Below, piece after piece: positions 9,607 through 18,132 of a stretch of 64,000 bases of DNA. Origin of the DNA: JARBUG01 sp035628915 (lineage in GTDB: Bacteria > Bacillota > Sulfobacillia > Symbiobacteriales > Symbiobacteriaceae); the NCBI GenBank assembly GCA_035628915.1, contig DASPIW010000053.1, positions 62,001 to 126,000 of the forward strand, read 5' to 3'. The notes beneath the pieces were generated by a model. It was not told the DNA's origin. It made no database searches and saw only the letters and a list, made by a program, of their open reading frames with translations. The translations under genes were made by a program, and so were the position numbers. Each line of letters opens with the position of its first letter. The first letter of the stretch is position 1.

Positions 9607-12603
9607 CTATGAAGCACCCGCCAGCAGTTCGTTGCGCAAAACGCCTACCGCCTCCTGAGCCAGCGCAGATTCGATTCGCCTCGCCTCGATGTCGAGGCAG
9701 TCTAGGGCCACATTCACGGTCATCACGGACTGCCGAACGCCCTCGCGGAGTGAGTCCACGGCCGCATACAACGCGTCTGCAACGGAGGACTGGGCAGGCA
9801 GGTTCAGCCGGTCAGCCGCTACGCCCGCTAACACGGCTGCGGCGTGCGCTGCGCTGAACCCCTCTTCTTTTCGCAGTTCATCCACCACCTTTGCGACTTC
9901 CAAGTACTCCCACGCGGTGGTAGGCCTACTCTGTGCCAACCGAACAAGATCGGGTTGCAGGGTGCGAACGTCCTCCAGCATAGCCTGCCCTTGAGCCCAC
10001 GCTTTCCCGGCGTGCGGATCATACAACTCATATCGTCCCGCAACGCCGACGGCCCGATGAAATTCTTCCACGGCCGTGCGAAGCCGTGTGGGCTCAGGGC
10101 CAAGACCACTCAGGGCCTGGTCCACCTCGGCCTTCAAGGCCGCCGCGCGCTCCCCGATGTCTCTTCCAAGGAGTACGGCAGCTGTGTGCTTCACGGTTCG
10201 AGCAATATCACGCAGTTGCACCTGGATGCCTACCCGCAGGTCCGTGTCAATTCTCGTCAGAGGAGTACCCGCTAGAACTGGCAAGAACACCTTGGGTGTC
10301 AATGCTCGAACCAGCGATAGAACCTGTGGTGCATCGAAAACGCCCCTGGCAACGGTGAACATACCATTAACAATCTGATCTAGCATTAGGAGCGCCGAGT
10401 CGACATCGTCCGTGCCGACGCCACAGACGCCCAGATCCCGATTCAACGGGCAGACGACCTCCGCCCCCAACAGCTGCTGATAGCTAGGCTGAGTCAAACC
10501 GCACCGGAACGCCATAAGGGTCCAGCGGGCCGCAAGGGCCCAGGCCGGTAGATTCATTCCGAGGGCGCCCTCCAGTCGGGCCAGGATTTGGTGGCGATAT
10601 TGCGCATAGCGCTGCGCACACCAGTCCGCGAGGAGCGCCAGATCAGCATGAGCAGGCAGGCTGCCGGTTACATGCAGTTCCAACGCCGCTTGCCAGACTT
10701 CGTCCATGCGCCCCAGTGCGACTGGATCGGCCGGGGTGATGATCAATTGCTCAATCGGTGTCGTCTTGCTTTTGGTCCCCGCTAGAGTGAGGTTACTCTC
10801 CCCCTGCTGCTTTCCATATGTCACTCCAGCGGCTGGTCCATGCGGGTGCCCTAGCGGAACGGGAAACCGCAGTTTAAACAGGCCGAACAGTTTGTGAATG
10901 CTGCGGATCAAATCGAGGGCGTGCGGCGGAACGTGAAGGGTGGTAGCCCAAGTCTGGGCTTCCAGGCGCAGTTCTTTAAGTTTATTGGAAGCAGCGACCT
11001 GCTGGGTGGCCTCTTGCCGATCCTGTACCAACACTTGTGCCTTCAGGCCGGCACCCGAGACCGAGGCAGCTGCAGCACAAGCTGGCTCACCTCCATCCGA
11101 AACTTGGAGCGGAAACACTTCCGCTGACAGGCTGATCTGGGCGGGCGGTGTGACTCCAAGCAGGTCGGCTAGGTCCGGCTTTAGCTCGATCGAGTTGCCA
11201 TTACGCTTACCGTACCAAGCCGCAAGGGCAACAAAAGCGGGATGCGAGTCCCTGTACCGGAACAAATCCTCATCGTACAGGATGTCCCGCACTACTGGGG
11301 GCTGCTGCAGGGGCGGGAACGGGCCATGCCCCTCAGCAATTTCCAGGTAAGACTTGACCGCTCGATCTAAGAGGTTTCGCGGTGTGCGCCTGTGCTGCTG
11401 ATCACTGCCAATCAGGTTTTCGTAGATACGTTCCAGGGCCACGCGGTTAAACGGGTAGAGACCGTCAAAGGCTGGAACGCACCTATCATACAACTCACAC
11501 ATGCCTGGTTTGCACCAAGGCTTGACGGCGTCCAGGTAGCCTTTGACCATCCGGCGGAAACCGTCACCCTGTAACGCGTAGACCTCCATGTTGGCATCCG
11601 ATAAGCTTAAGCGAGCCGTATACCGGTCCAGTTGGTACGTTCGCATGTATGCTTTCTCGTACCCCGTGGTCCAGCACACTAGCGCGTCAAAATGCCCGGC
11701 GGCCTCATCCAACAGAAACGTCAATAGGTCGTCATGGAGCAGGTCAAACGACGTGATGTCCTCAAGAATTAGGATGGGCCGCCGCCCCTGCTCCGAAAAC
11801 ACCTGAGAAATGCGCTCCATTTCGATCCTGAGGTCAAACCGGTCAAGGTTCGTTAGTTTTCGGAGGGCCTCAGTGAGGTGGTGTCGGAGTGCCGAATAGG
11901 CCTCGGCGCGCTCAGGAAGGGTACCCCCAGGCGAAAGGCGGACGAAATCCTCTTCTGGGACCATGATGAGTTCGGCCCCGTCAGCGGTTCCTACGCGCCG
12001 CGCGGCCTGGTACCGCGCAACCTGTTGCCCAAGTACCGCCTCCAATTCCGTGCGAAGGGCGACCCGAGCAAGAAGGGGCATTCTCTGCCCGGCTGGAGTT
12101 CCCGGACCTACCGCCATGTCCAGGTACGCGAGAAGATATCGTATAACCTTTGCGGGTGGAGCCTCCAGGAGATAGGACGATGGTTCCTGCTCTAACCGCA
12201 TTCCCGCAACATCAGCTAGGTGCTTCAAGACCTCCACTAGTGTATTGATGCGCCTTGGAATGTGGATCACAGCCCGGTCGGTGTCAACTTCGAGCATGTG
12301 ACACAGCCAACGGGCCAAGTGCGATTTGCCCGATCCCGGTTCACCCGTCAGAACGAAAATGCGATTCGGATCGGCAATTCCGGCCGAGCGGAACGCGTTT
12401 AGCAACCCCATCTCGCCGACGAACTGCCCATCTCTATCGGTGATGATGTCCGGCGACGCGAAGGTATATGGCTTGGCAGCCAGCATCCGAATGCGATCGA
12501 AGGGCTGGTGAAGGCGCATGAACGAATCGCGCGTCAGCTTCGTATCGGCCTCGGTAGTAAAAAGTTGGCGGACCAGGTTGCGATCCCAGCAGACACGTCT
12601 CAC
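9607..12603 (-). CDS. dpdH: DpdH-like P-loop ATPase
   Basis: This 998-residue protein has a P-loop GEPGSGKS at residues 87-94 and a Walker B-like ILILEDITSF near 278, in an AAA/STAND-like N-terminal half. The C-terminal 600 residues are mostly helical, with no motif I recognise. Its start overlaps the dpdG stop by four bases (ATGA type), so the two are translationally coupled. DpdH of the Dpd islands is an ATP-binding protein that occurs beside DpdG, and order, size and P-loop fit. The established literature on Dpd restriction implicates several of the accessory genes but leaves the molecular role of this ATPase open. A nucleotide-driven sensor or loader for the DpdJ/DpdK effector is my inference. 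A generic defence ATPase is the alternative. Confidence 0.7.
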   Translation of the reverse strand: MRRVCWDRNLVRQLFTTEADTKLTRDSFMRLHQPFDRIRMLAAKPYTFASPDIITDRDGQFVGEMGLLNAFRSAGIADPNRIFVLTGEPGSGKSHLARWLCHMLEVDTDRAVIHIPRRINTLVEVLKHLADVAGMRLEQEPSSYLLEAPPAKVIRYLLAYLDMAVGPGTPAGQRMPLLARVALRTELEAVLGQQVARYQAARRVGTADGAELIMVPEEDFVRLSPGGTLPERAEAYSALRHHLTEALRKLTNLDRFDLRIEMERISQVFSEQGRRPILILEDITSFDLLHDDLLTFLLDEAAGHFDALVCWTTGYEKAYMRTYQLDRYTARLSLSDANMEVYALQGDGFRRMVKGYLDAVKPWCKPGMCELYDRCVPAFDGLYPFNRVALERIYENLIGSDQQHRRTPRNLLDRAVKSYLEIAEGHGPFPPLQQPPVVRDILYDEDLFRYRDSHPAFVALAAWYGKRNGNSIELKPDLADLLGVTPPAQISLSAEVFPLQVSDGGEPACAAAASVSGAGLKAQVLVQDRQEATQQVAASNKLKELRLEAQTWATTLHVPPHALDLIRSIHKLFGLFKLRFPVPLGHPHGPAAGVTYGKQQGESNLTLAGTKSKTTPIEQLIITPADPVALGRMDEVWQAALELHVTGSLPAHADLALLADWCAQRYAQYRHQILARLEGALGMNLPAWALAARWTLMAFRCGLTQPSYQQLLGAEVVCPLNRDLGVCGVGTDDVDSALLMLDQIVNGMFTVARGVFDAPQVLSLVRALTPKVFLPVLAGTPLTRIDTDLRVGIQVQLRDIARTVKHTAAVLLGRDIGERAAALKAEVDQALSGLGPEPTRLRTAVEEFHRAVGVAGRYELYDPHAGKAWAQGQAMLEDVRTLQPDLVRLAQSRPTTAWEYLEVAKVVDELRKEEGFSAAHAAAVLAGVAADRLNLPAQSSVADALYAAVDSLREGVRQSVMTVNVALDCLDIEARRIESALAQEAVGVLRNELLAGAS

Positions 12604-13379
12604 GCTGCTCTCTCCTTGCGCAGAACCATGTGGGAAACATGTTCGGATCCGATTTGGAACGAAATCTCGTCCGAATAGGTGATGAAATTGATGGCCCCCT
12701 TTTCCTTTAGCCTCGAGAGGACAACAGCAAACCCGTGATGCAATTGCCCCGGTCCGGTAGTCATTTTACAGAACTGGGCCTCTACAGCGGACACCCAGGT
12801 GCTGAGAGCCGACTCTTTCCCGGGAACGAGGACATAGCTGAGTAACTGAATGACCAGAGACTCAGTAGGCACCAGAATGAAGCTGTTGCTGCGCTCCGGC
12901 TGAATCAGCCCAATCCAACTAGCTAGCCGCATCCAACTCGACATCCGATTGGAGTTCAATTGTGGGATGGATGCTCCCGGAACCGGCATTTGGTTGACGA
13001 CCGGCCACACTTCGTCACGATTCACGAAGGTATTACACCATTCGGGTCGATCGAGCAGTGCCTCCCAAACGAAACGAAAAACGTAGTTGACGTCGGTGCG
13101 CCTGTGGAGGAGGCAAAGAAGGTTTGCCTGTACAGTCCAATCCGAACGATAGTGTTTGGCCAAGCATAACTGACCTTTGCTTAGGTCCACGAGGCCGCTA
13201 TCACGTAGAAATGGAATCAGTTCCGCAGCAGTTTCCTCCTCTTGCCCGGGTGCAACAAGTGCGCGGAAATCAACCCCAGTCCGTGGTCCAATTGCCAGGA
13301 GATTGCAGCCAATCTCCACCATTGCCCCATAGATTGAGATTCGGTCAAGCAGTAAACGAGCGTTCAAGTTTGCGGTCAA
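12600..13379 (-). CDS. dpdG: DpdG-like protein
   Basis: The 259-residue cytosolic protein has no catalytic motif that I can see. The pattern of alternating helices with a short C-terminal segment (LHHGFAVVLSRLKEKGAINFITY) resembles a winged-helix DNA-binding layout, but this is weak. The TTG start at 13379 lies nine bases after a GGAGGGGAGGG run and inside the last codons of dpdA2 (35-base overlap). Its end overlaps dpdH by four bases, so dpdA2-dpdG-dpdH form one tightly coupled transcription unit. DpdG is named from this position beside DpdH. In the studied cluster dpdG belongs to the genes linked with the restriction-like phenotype rather than modification. The assignment is by synteny, so a different small partner of the ATPase is possible. 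Confidence 0.55.
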   Translation of the reverse strand: MTANLNARLLLDRISIYGAMVEIGCNLLAIGPRTGVDFRALVAPGQEEETAAELIPFLRDSGLVDLSKGQLCLAKHYRSDWTVQANLLCLLHRRTDVNYVFRFVWEALLDRPEWCNTFVNRDEVWPVVNQMPVPGASIPQLNSNRMSSWMRLASWIGLIQPERSNSFILVPTESLVIQLLSYVLVPGKESALSTWVSAVEAQFCKMTTGPGQLHHGFAVVLSRLKEKGAINFITYSDEISFQIGSEHVSHMVLRKERAA

Positions 13380-15399
13380 GGTTAACCACCCTCCCCTCCA
13401 CTAGGTCGGCCAGTGCCCCGAGATGTTCCCGCCGGTACATCTCGGTCAGTTGCTGTTTGACCAGCGCAACGGGCAACACCACGAACTCCGGCACCTGGGC
13501 AGCCACGCGTAGCAAGACATCACGGTAAGCCCTTGAAGTGGCGTACCCCACCTTAAGTACGAACTGTCCACCATTCTTCCGAAGAAAATCGGCCAAGCGT
13601 CTTACGCACACCTGGATTTGAACTTCATCTGAGGGCAGAAGTCGGAAGTCGTAATACCGAATCGCATCTTCATCCTCATATTCGGCCGGAACCGGCCCGT
13701 AAAGACCAGACAGCGTCACCTTCTGAATGCGACCCACACTAGCGAGGCGGGCCTCCAAGTGACCCATGACGGTCTGGTGACTGTGAGAATTTCGATACGG
13801 TTTTACCCCACTGCACGGCAAGACCAGGAGGACGTCCTTCTCTTTGGCCGGCCGCCAATCGACCGGGACGACAAATGAGTCAGGGGTGTACTTCAGGCTG
13901 ATTCGACGGGGTGCCTGACTCCGGGGCGTAGTCCAATCCGGTTGTTCCTCATCACTCCGCAACCATGGGGGAGCCCCAGGACTGTAAGCATCCAGGTCTA
14001 TGGGCCCAGGCGGCAACCCATCCTCAGCACCTAATCGCGTTCGAAGGCCGACGGTGAAATACTGCCGTGACAGCAGGACCTTCATTGCAGTTGAATACCT
14101 GGCAATGAAGTCAATCGCGGGTCGCACCACGGGAAAGAGCCTGGCGTGGTCGACCAAGTATTCAGTCATGGCGCCGGCCCTAATTGCCTGGCGCGTGTCC
14201 AGAACCATGTGGTTGTCCCAGTAGAGGTTGTGGAGGGCTACCGCAGCATACACCTCGCTTTTCACGTGACCGTTCTTGTCCGTTCCCACCATGGTTGCGT
14301 GCATGGCGCTGTAAGACGGCCACGCGCTGCATGCGGGGCATGTGCATGGCAATTCATCCATCTCCAACTCGAGGAACGGCACTCGACATCTCTTCTCAGG
14401 TATGTAGTACTCCAGCGTGCGTGCGTGGTGGACGTAGGAGCTTGAGTCAAACGAATCCACTCCTAAGTAGGAGAGGATAGGGATCATACTACCTGTCACG
14501 CCCAATACGTGAATTGGGGTCGACGGCTTGAGGGCGTCCGGAATCCCTGCATGGGCTCCTCTGAGGATGCTGATCATGGCTTCAAACTTCTTAACGGTTC
14601 TGAGTGGCACGAGAGAACCCACTGCTATCCCCAGACTGGTCGTATTGAGGCCTTCCGCCGCAACCCGTTGGAAAAACCGTTGTACCGTACTCCGCATTTC
14701 ATCAAAGTCACGTCCATGGCACGGGGCGAAGAAGGCCGCGGCTTTGGGGCCAAGGTTCAGATGGCGAAGAACATATACGGCGTTAGTAAGGCTCTTTCCG
14801 ATAAGGTCCTCTGCTTCGTCATCTGCCAATGCGGGCTTCAGGGGGTAATCGAGCGACACATACGCGTCACCCCCAATGCCCTGCTGAATCGCTACGATTC
14901 CACGCCAGGCATCATCGGTGTCCTCGATTCCGAAACGGACTAGATCTGGCCTTCGATTTCCGAGGAACTTGAAACCACCACTGTCGAGAAACAATGGCCC
15001 TCGAAACTCGCTGATTCCGAGCTCTGGTAGCTCATCTCTGTAGTGTTTGAGATACTGATCCAGCACCGAACCTACGGGACTCTCTATCCACCGCCGGAGT
15101 TGGGGGGCGGTCAGACCGAAGTCCAGAAACTGTAATGCTTGAGTCATCATAGGGGAGTGAGCAGCGAATAGCTTGCGGAGGATGTACTTCCAGATGCCGC
15201 CTCCCCGAGGGGTTGTCCCCGTTATTAGGTTGACCACTGGGAAAAGAGTTGGGGTCTCGACCTCAGGGAGATAGGTATTATTCCGAACGAAGTGGAGCAG
15301 ACCCGTGCGAGCCATCCCGTCAACAGCAGTGGTTTCCAGAAACCGCAATTTGCTCACCCCGACCTGTTGTCTGGCCCAAAGTACAAAGGAGCTTCCCAT
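13345..15399 (-). CDS. dpdA: DpdA-type DNA 7-deazaguanine transglycosylase, paralogue 2, with intact ArcS-like signature
   Basis: The 684-residue paralogue of the plus-strand dpdA has the same layout. The transglycosylase core has D139 in FLDSGGF, a GIAVGSLVP glycine motif, nucleophile D318 in VDSFDSS, and zinc ligands C352/C354/C357 plus H390 (ALHN). From about residue 520 comes an ArcS-like domain whose LPCSGVKPYRNSHSH matches PC-x3-KPY-x2-S-x2-H exactly (P528, C529, K533-Y535, S538, H541), followed by VTLSGLYGPVPAEYED and a YYD element. In ArcS this domain adds lysine to preQ0 in tRNA on the way to archaeosine, so this protein may both insert and elaborate preQ0. It follows queC and overlaps dpdG. 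The start is uncertain: ATG 15399 lacks a clear Shine-Dalgarno, and a GTG 14 codons in (just before SKLRFLETT) aligns with paralogue 1. G+C is visibly lower here than in the flanks. Confidence 0.85.
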   Translation of the reverse strand: MGSSFVLWARQQVGVSKLRFLETTAVDGMARTGLLHFVRNNTYLPEVETPTLFPVVNLITGTTPRGGGIWKYILRKLFAAHSPMMTQALQFLDFGLTAPQLRRWIESPVGSVLDQYLKHYRDELPELGISEFRGPLFLDSGGFKFLGNRRPDLVRFGIEDTDDAWRGIVAIQQGIGGDAYVSLDYPLKPALADDEAEDLIGKSLTNAVYVLRHLNLGPKAAAFFAPCHGRDFDEMRSTVQRFFQRVAAEGLNTTSLGIAVGSLVPLRTVKKFEAMISILRGAHAGIPDALKPSTPIHVLGVTGSMIPILSYLGVDSFDSSSYVHHARTLEYYIPEKRCRVPFLELEMDELPCTCPACSAWPSYSAMHATMVGTDKNGHVKSEVYAAVALHNLYWDNHMVLDTRQAIRAGAMTEYLVDHARLFPVVRPAIDFIARYSTAMKVLLSRQYFTVGLRTRLGAEDGLPPGPIDLDAYSPGAPPWLRSDEEQPDWTTPRSQAPRRISLKYTPDSFVVPVDWRPAKEKDVLLVLPCSGVKPYRNSHSHQTVMGHLEARLASVGRIQKVTLSGLYGPVPAEYEDEDAIRYYDFRLLPSDEVQIQVCVRRLADFLRKNGGQFVLKVGYATSRAYRDVLLRVAAQVPEFVVLPVALVKQQLTEMYRREHLGALADLVEGRVVNLDRKLERSFTA

Positions 15400-15517
15400 G
15401 AAGTGGGCCCCAGGTTACTGATTCTTCCCATTAGGCAGCTCCTCAAAACCCCTTATAGGTGCGAAATGGCCCCACACCTCACCCTTCTGGGAGGTGCGGG
15501 ACCACTTCACATGTTCG

Positions 15518-16201
15518 TCACTTCCGATATGGAATCGGATCCTCAACCCCGGCCTCCCGGAAGCCCTTCAGCCTCAGCAGGCACGAATCACACTCACCGC
15601 AAGACGGTCGCGTCCCCGTGTAGCACGTATAGCTCAACTGGAACGGCGCCCCCACCCGGTTCCCCAACCGCACGATATCAGCCTTGGACAGGTGCAACAA
15701 AGGCGTCTCAATCCGAACAGGATGCCCCTCCGCCCCCGGCTTCGTGCCCACGTTCAGCACCTGCTGGAACGCCGCGACAAACTCCGGCCGGCAATCCGGG
15801 TACCCCGAGTAATCCAGAGCATTCACACCGATGTAGATCGCTTCAGCCCCGACCACCTCGGCATACGAAGCCGCGTGAGCCAAGAAGATGATGTTCCGGC
15901 TCGGCACGTAGGTGATAGGAATGTCGCCCCCCATCTCCTCCAGCCCCCGGCCCAGCGGCACCTCACCATCTCCTGTCAGCGCAGACCCCCGGATCGTCCG
16001 CCCCAGATCCACCACGCGATGCCGATCCGGCCCGATCCCGTAGAACTCCGCCACAGCCCGAGCTGACTCCAGTTCCGTCGAATGCCGCTGATTATAGAAG
16101 AACGAGATGGGGTAGGCCTCATAGCCTTCATGCACCGCTACACCCATGCAGGCCGTCGAATCCAGACCACCGGACAACAGCACTACCGCTTTACGCAACA
16201 A
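15518..16201 (-). CDS. queC: 7-cyano-7-deazaguanine synthase QueC
   Basis: QueC converts 7-carboxy-7-deazaguanine to preQ0 with ATP and ammonia. The 227-residue product has the N-terminal PP-loop SGGLDST (residues 10-16) and the C-terminal zinc-binding cysteines in CYTGTRPSCGECDSC, both diagnostic, and full family length. It starts at tandem TTG codons with GGAGGGGG about six bases upstream. It lies between the queuosine-precursor transporter (21 bases upstream) and dpdA2 (118 bases downstream) on the same strand. No queD, queE or folE is nearby, so earlier steps must be elsewhere in the genome or bypassed by uptake. In this setting the preQ0 is probably made for the DpdA proteins, although it can also feed tRNA queuosine. 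Confidence 0.96.
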   Translation of the reverse strand: MLRKAVVLLSGGLDSTACMGVAVHEGYEAYPISFFYNQRHSTELESARAVAEFYGIGPDRHRVVDLGRTIRGSALTGDGEVPLGRGLEEMGGDIPITYVPSRNIIFLAHAASYAEVVGAEAIYIGVNALDYSGYPDCRPEFVAAFQQVLNVGTKPGAEGHPVRIETPLLHLSKADIVRLGNRVGAPFQLSYTCYTGTRPSCGECDSCLLRLKGFREAGVEDPIPYRK

Positions 16202-16222
16202 CAGGAACCCCCTCCGGCTGGC

Positions 16223-16723
16223 CTAGTGCTCAGCAGTCTTCTTATGCCACACCAAGCGATTGAGCAGGAGCGACCACAGGAACCCGCCGGCCACCTTAGC
16301 CACAAACTGCCCGGCGGCGATCCACGGCATAAAGGCCCCAAAGGCCAGAGTGGGGAAGACCACAGAGTCAACTGCGGACGACACCACGTTCGAGCCATTT
16401 ACCTTAAAGAACTTGGCGTAGCGCCGCAGCAAGTGGTACATGATCGTATCCGCCAGACCGGACGCGGCGAAAGCGACTAGCGACGCAACCGCAATGGGAC
16501 CCGCATTCCGGTTCAAGATCCACGACAGCAAGGAGCCGCCGGCGATCAGGGCCGCCATTTTCCACCACAGGTGCTTGTGCTCCCAGCGCTCGTGCAGCAT
16601 GTCCCGTGTAGTGATGTCCAGACCGATGAAGAGGAATGCGTTGACGATCGTCGAAGCAGGGCCAAAGTGGGCTACCGACAAGTTGGCGGCCACGATCGCC
16701 ACTAAATAGAGGGCAACCAGCAA
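16223..16723 (-). CDS. VUT-family queuosine-precursor transporter
   Basis: An integral membrane protein of about 166 residues with five or six hydrophobic segments. The SSAVDSVVFPTLAFG segment with the downstream VAKVAGGFLWSLLL is characteristic of the VUT/YhhQ (COG1738) family, whose characterised members take up queuosine precursors such as preQ0. I prefer the TTG at 16723 because AAGGGAG lies eight bases before it; a TTG at 16741 would place that Shine-Dalgarno inside the gene. It heads the minus-strand operon with queC and dpdA2, so the likely role is to bring in 7-deazaguanine precursors for DNA modification. The N-terminal ANLSVAHFGPASTIVNAFLF also fits the family. The protein is somewhat short compared with the usual 200-230 residues. 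Confidence 0.85.
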   Translation of the reverse strand: MLVALYLVAIVAANLSVAHFGPASTIVNAFLFIGLDITTRDMLHERWEHKHLWWKMAALIAGGSLLSWILNRNAGPIAVASLVAFAASGLADTIMYHLLRRYAKFFKVNGSNVVSSAVDSVVFPTLAFGAFMPWIAAGQFVAKVAGGFLWSLLLNRLVWHKKTAEH

Positions 16724-16748
16724 TTCCTTAACTCCCTTCAAAACGATG

Positions 16749-16770
16749 CATGCCCTGCAGCCAGGGCATG
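16749..16770. repeat. Perfect inverted repeat upstream of the precursor transporter
   Basis: Arms CATGCCCTG and CAGGGCATG (9 bp) flank a four-base loop, about 25 bases upstream of the preferred transporter start. No U-run follows on the minus strand, so it is more likely a 5' UTR hairpin or operator than a terminator. I looked for a preQ1-type pseudoknot here and could not make one. The rest of 16771-17008 shows no gene I can support. Confidence 0.6.
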
Positions 16771-17008
16771 TCGCGTTGGTGTGTTTCGCTTCGCTAAGGT
16801 TTCCTCATTGAACTCAAAACTCCTGCCACGGTTGTCAGGTCCTTCACCCCTGTTGAGCGTCACCAATCGGGAGGATCGAGCTTACTTCTCGACTCCAGGC
16901 AGCAAGTGAATCGCATACTGCCCCTGCACGAAGGTCTCGATCTGCCAAGGCGTACACCCTACCGCCGCCCATTGCCCCACGATGCCCAGGAAAGGACGGA
17001 AAACGAAG

Positions 17009-17842
17009 ATGGTCGACCGGGACGCCCTGGCCGCGCTGTACGAATCGCACGCCCCGATGGTTGGCGCCCTGGCCCTGCGAATGCTCGGGGATCGCACCGA
17101 GAGCGAGGATGTGGTGCAGGATACATTCCTTCACGTCTACAGGGCGCTGCCTGCGTTCCGTGGCGATGCATCCCCGCGTACGTGGATCTACCGCATTGCG
17201 GTCAATGAGTGCCTGCAGCGCATCCGGCGCCGGCAGCCCCGCCCGGCCAGAGAAGCGGCAGACATTCAGCGGCTGATCGATGCGGCCGGCACGCAGCCGC
17301 ACATCGCACCTGAAGATGCCGTGCTGCTTGCGGAGGTGCTGGAGCAGATCCAGGAGGGCTGTTACATCGCCCTGACCGCCAGGCTGCCGGTCAATCAGCG
17401 CACCGTCTATGTCTTTGTCGACCTGCTCGACTGGTCGGTGGAAAGCACCGCCGGCCTGCTGGGCATCTCCCTGGCAGCAGCCAAGTCGCGGCTGCACCGG
17501 GCACGGGAGAACATGGCCCTCTTCTTCGGGCCCAAATGCAGCCACCTTGGCCCGGCGAACCCCTGTACATGCATGAGCCGGGTGCCGGCTGCGGAGCAGT
17601 TCGACCCCGACCTGATCCGGCGGGCAAAGGCGCGGCTGGACGATGACGGTCCGCGCCGCCGGGCGCCGGCGGGCCCCCATACGCTCCGGGAGATGGTGCG
17701 CGACCTCCCCCTCCACACGACCGACGCCGACGCAAGGGCACGATTTTTTGCGTTGATCGATCAGGGCCTTCCCGAGACCGAATCTGGCGACCATCCTCCT
17801 GCATCCAAGGAGACAACTTGGATGCAGGAGGGATCTTCTTGA
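17009..17842 (+). CDS. ECF-type RNA polymerase sigma factor with C-terminal Cys extension
   Basis: Residues 1-170 form a sigma-70 ECF core. Region 2 is LYESHAPMVGALALRMLGDRT followed by DVVQDTFLHVYRALPAFRG and WIYRIAVNECLQRIRRR. Region 4 is LPVNQRTVYVFVDLLDWSVE then LGISLAAAKSRLHRARENM. It is followed by PKCSHLGPANPCTCMSR, the three-Cys CxLxxPxxPCxC element of a subset of ECF factors, and a 90-residue tail. The preferred ATG 17009 has AAAGGA upstream; an in-frame ATG at 16982 gives nine extra residues. No anti-sigma gene is adjacent. The downstream gene overlaps by four bases and is a carboxymuconolactone-decarboxylase-like protein, a type of partner known for some ECF groups. Confidence 0.85.
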   Translation: MVDRDALAALYESHAPMVGALALRMLGDRTESEDVVQDTFLHVYRALPAFRGDASPRTWIYRIAVNECLQRIRRRQPRPAREAADIQRLIDAAGTQPHIAPEDAVLLAEVLEQIQEGCYIALTARLPVNQRTVYVFVDLLDWSVESTAGLLGISLAAAKSRLHRARENMALFFGPKCSHLGPANPCTCMSRVPAAEQFDPDLIRRAKARLDDDGPRRRAPAGPHTLREMVRDLPLHTTDADARARFFALIDQGLPETESGDHPPASKETTWMQEGSS

Positions 17843-18132
17843 ACGAGAGCCAACCGAAAGTGAGCCCCGCGTTCGCAACGTTTCTCCGGGAAGCTCCGGG
17901 GCAGGCCCGGGCCTGGATGACCGCAGTCAGGGAATTGGGCGCCGCCGGCGCCCTGGATCGGAAAACGGAGGCACTGGCCTACAGCGCCGTGCTGCTGGGT
18001 CTGCCGGCGGCCGGGAATGGCGTCACTGCAGCGCTGCCCGTGGCGCTCGAGGCGTACGACGCCGGCCCATCAGGCCAGGCCGGAGGCGACGTGGACCCCT
18101 CAAGGTCATGTGAGCACAAGCAGAAGCAGTAA
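17839..18132 (+). pseudogene. Carboxymuconolactone decarboxylase/AhpD-like protein, probably 3'-truncated
   Basis: A TTG start overlaps the sigma-factor stop (TTGA), with AGGAGGG six bases upstream. Residues 1-65 read like the CMD/AhpD fold (FLREAPGQARAWMTAVRELG, then RKTEALAYSAVLLG and ALPVALEAYDAG). The usual CxxC redox pair is absent: the corresponding position is LPAAGNG. After ALEAYDAG the expected helices are missing and the reading frame ends in a low-complexity, Cys-containing tail with no family resemblance. No other frame restores the fold downstream, so this looks truncated rather than simply frameshifted. An atypical short CMD with a non-redox role is the alternative. Confidence 0.55.

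Noticed and set aside
16742..16860. Possible preQ1/preQ0 riboswitch before the VUT-queC-dpdA2 operon
   Set aside because: I could not build the short H-type pseudoknot or a larger preQ1 class; only a simple hairpin is present.
16882..17008. A minus-strand coding-looking tail (PFLGIVGQWAAVGCTPWQI) overlapping the sigma-factor start
   Set aside because: Only about 40 residues before it becomes antisense to the sigma factor; it could be a 3' gene remnant, but nothing identifies it.
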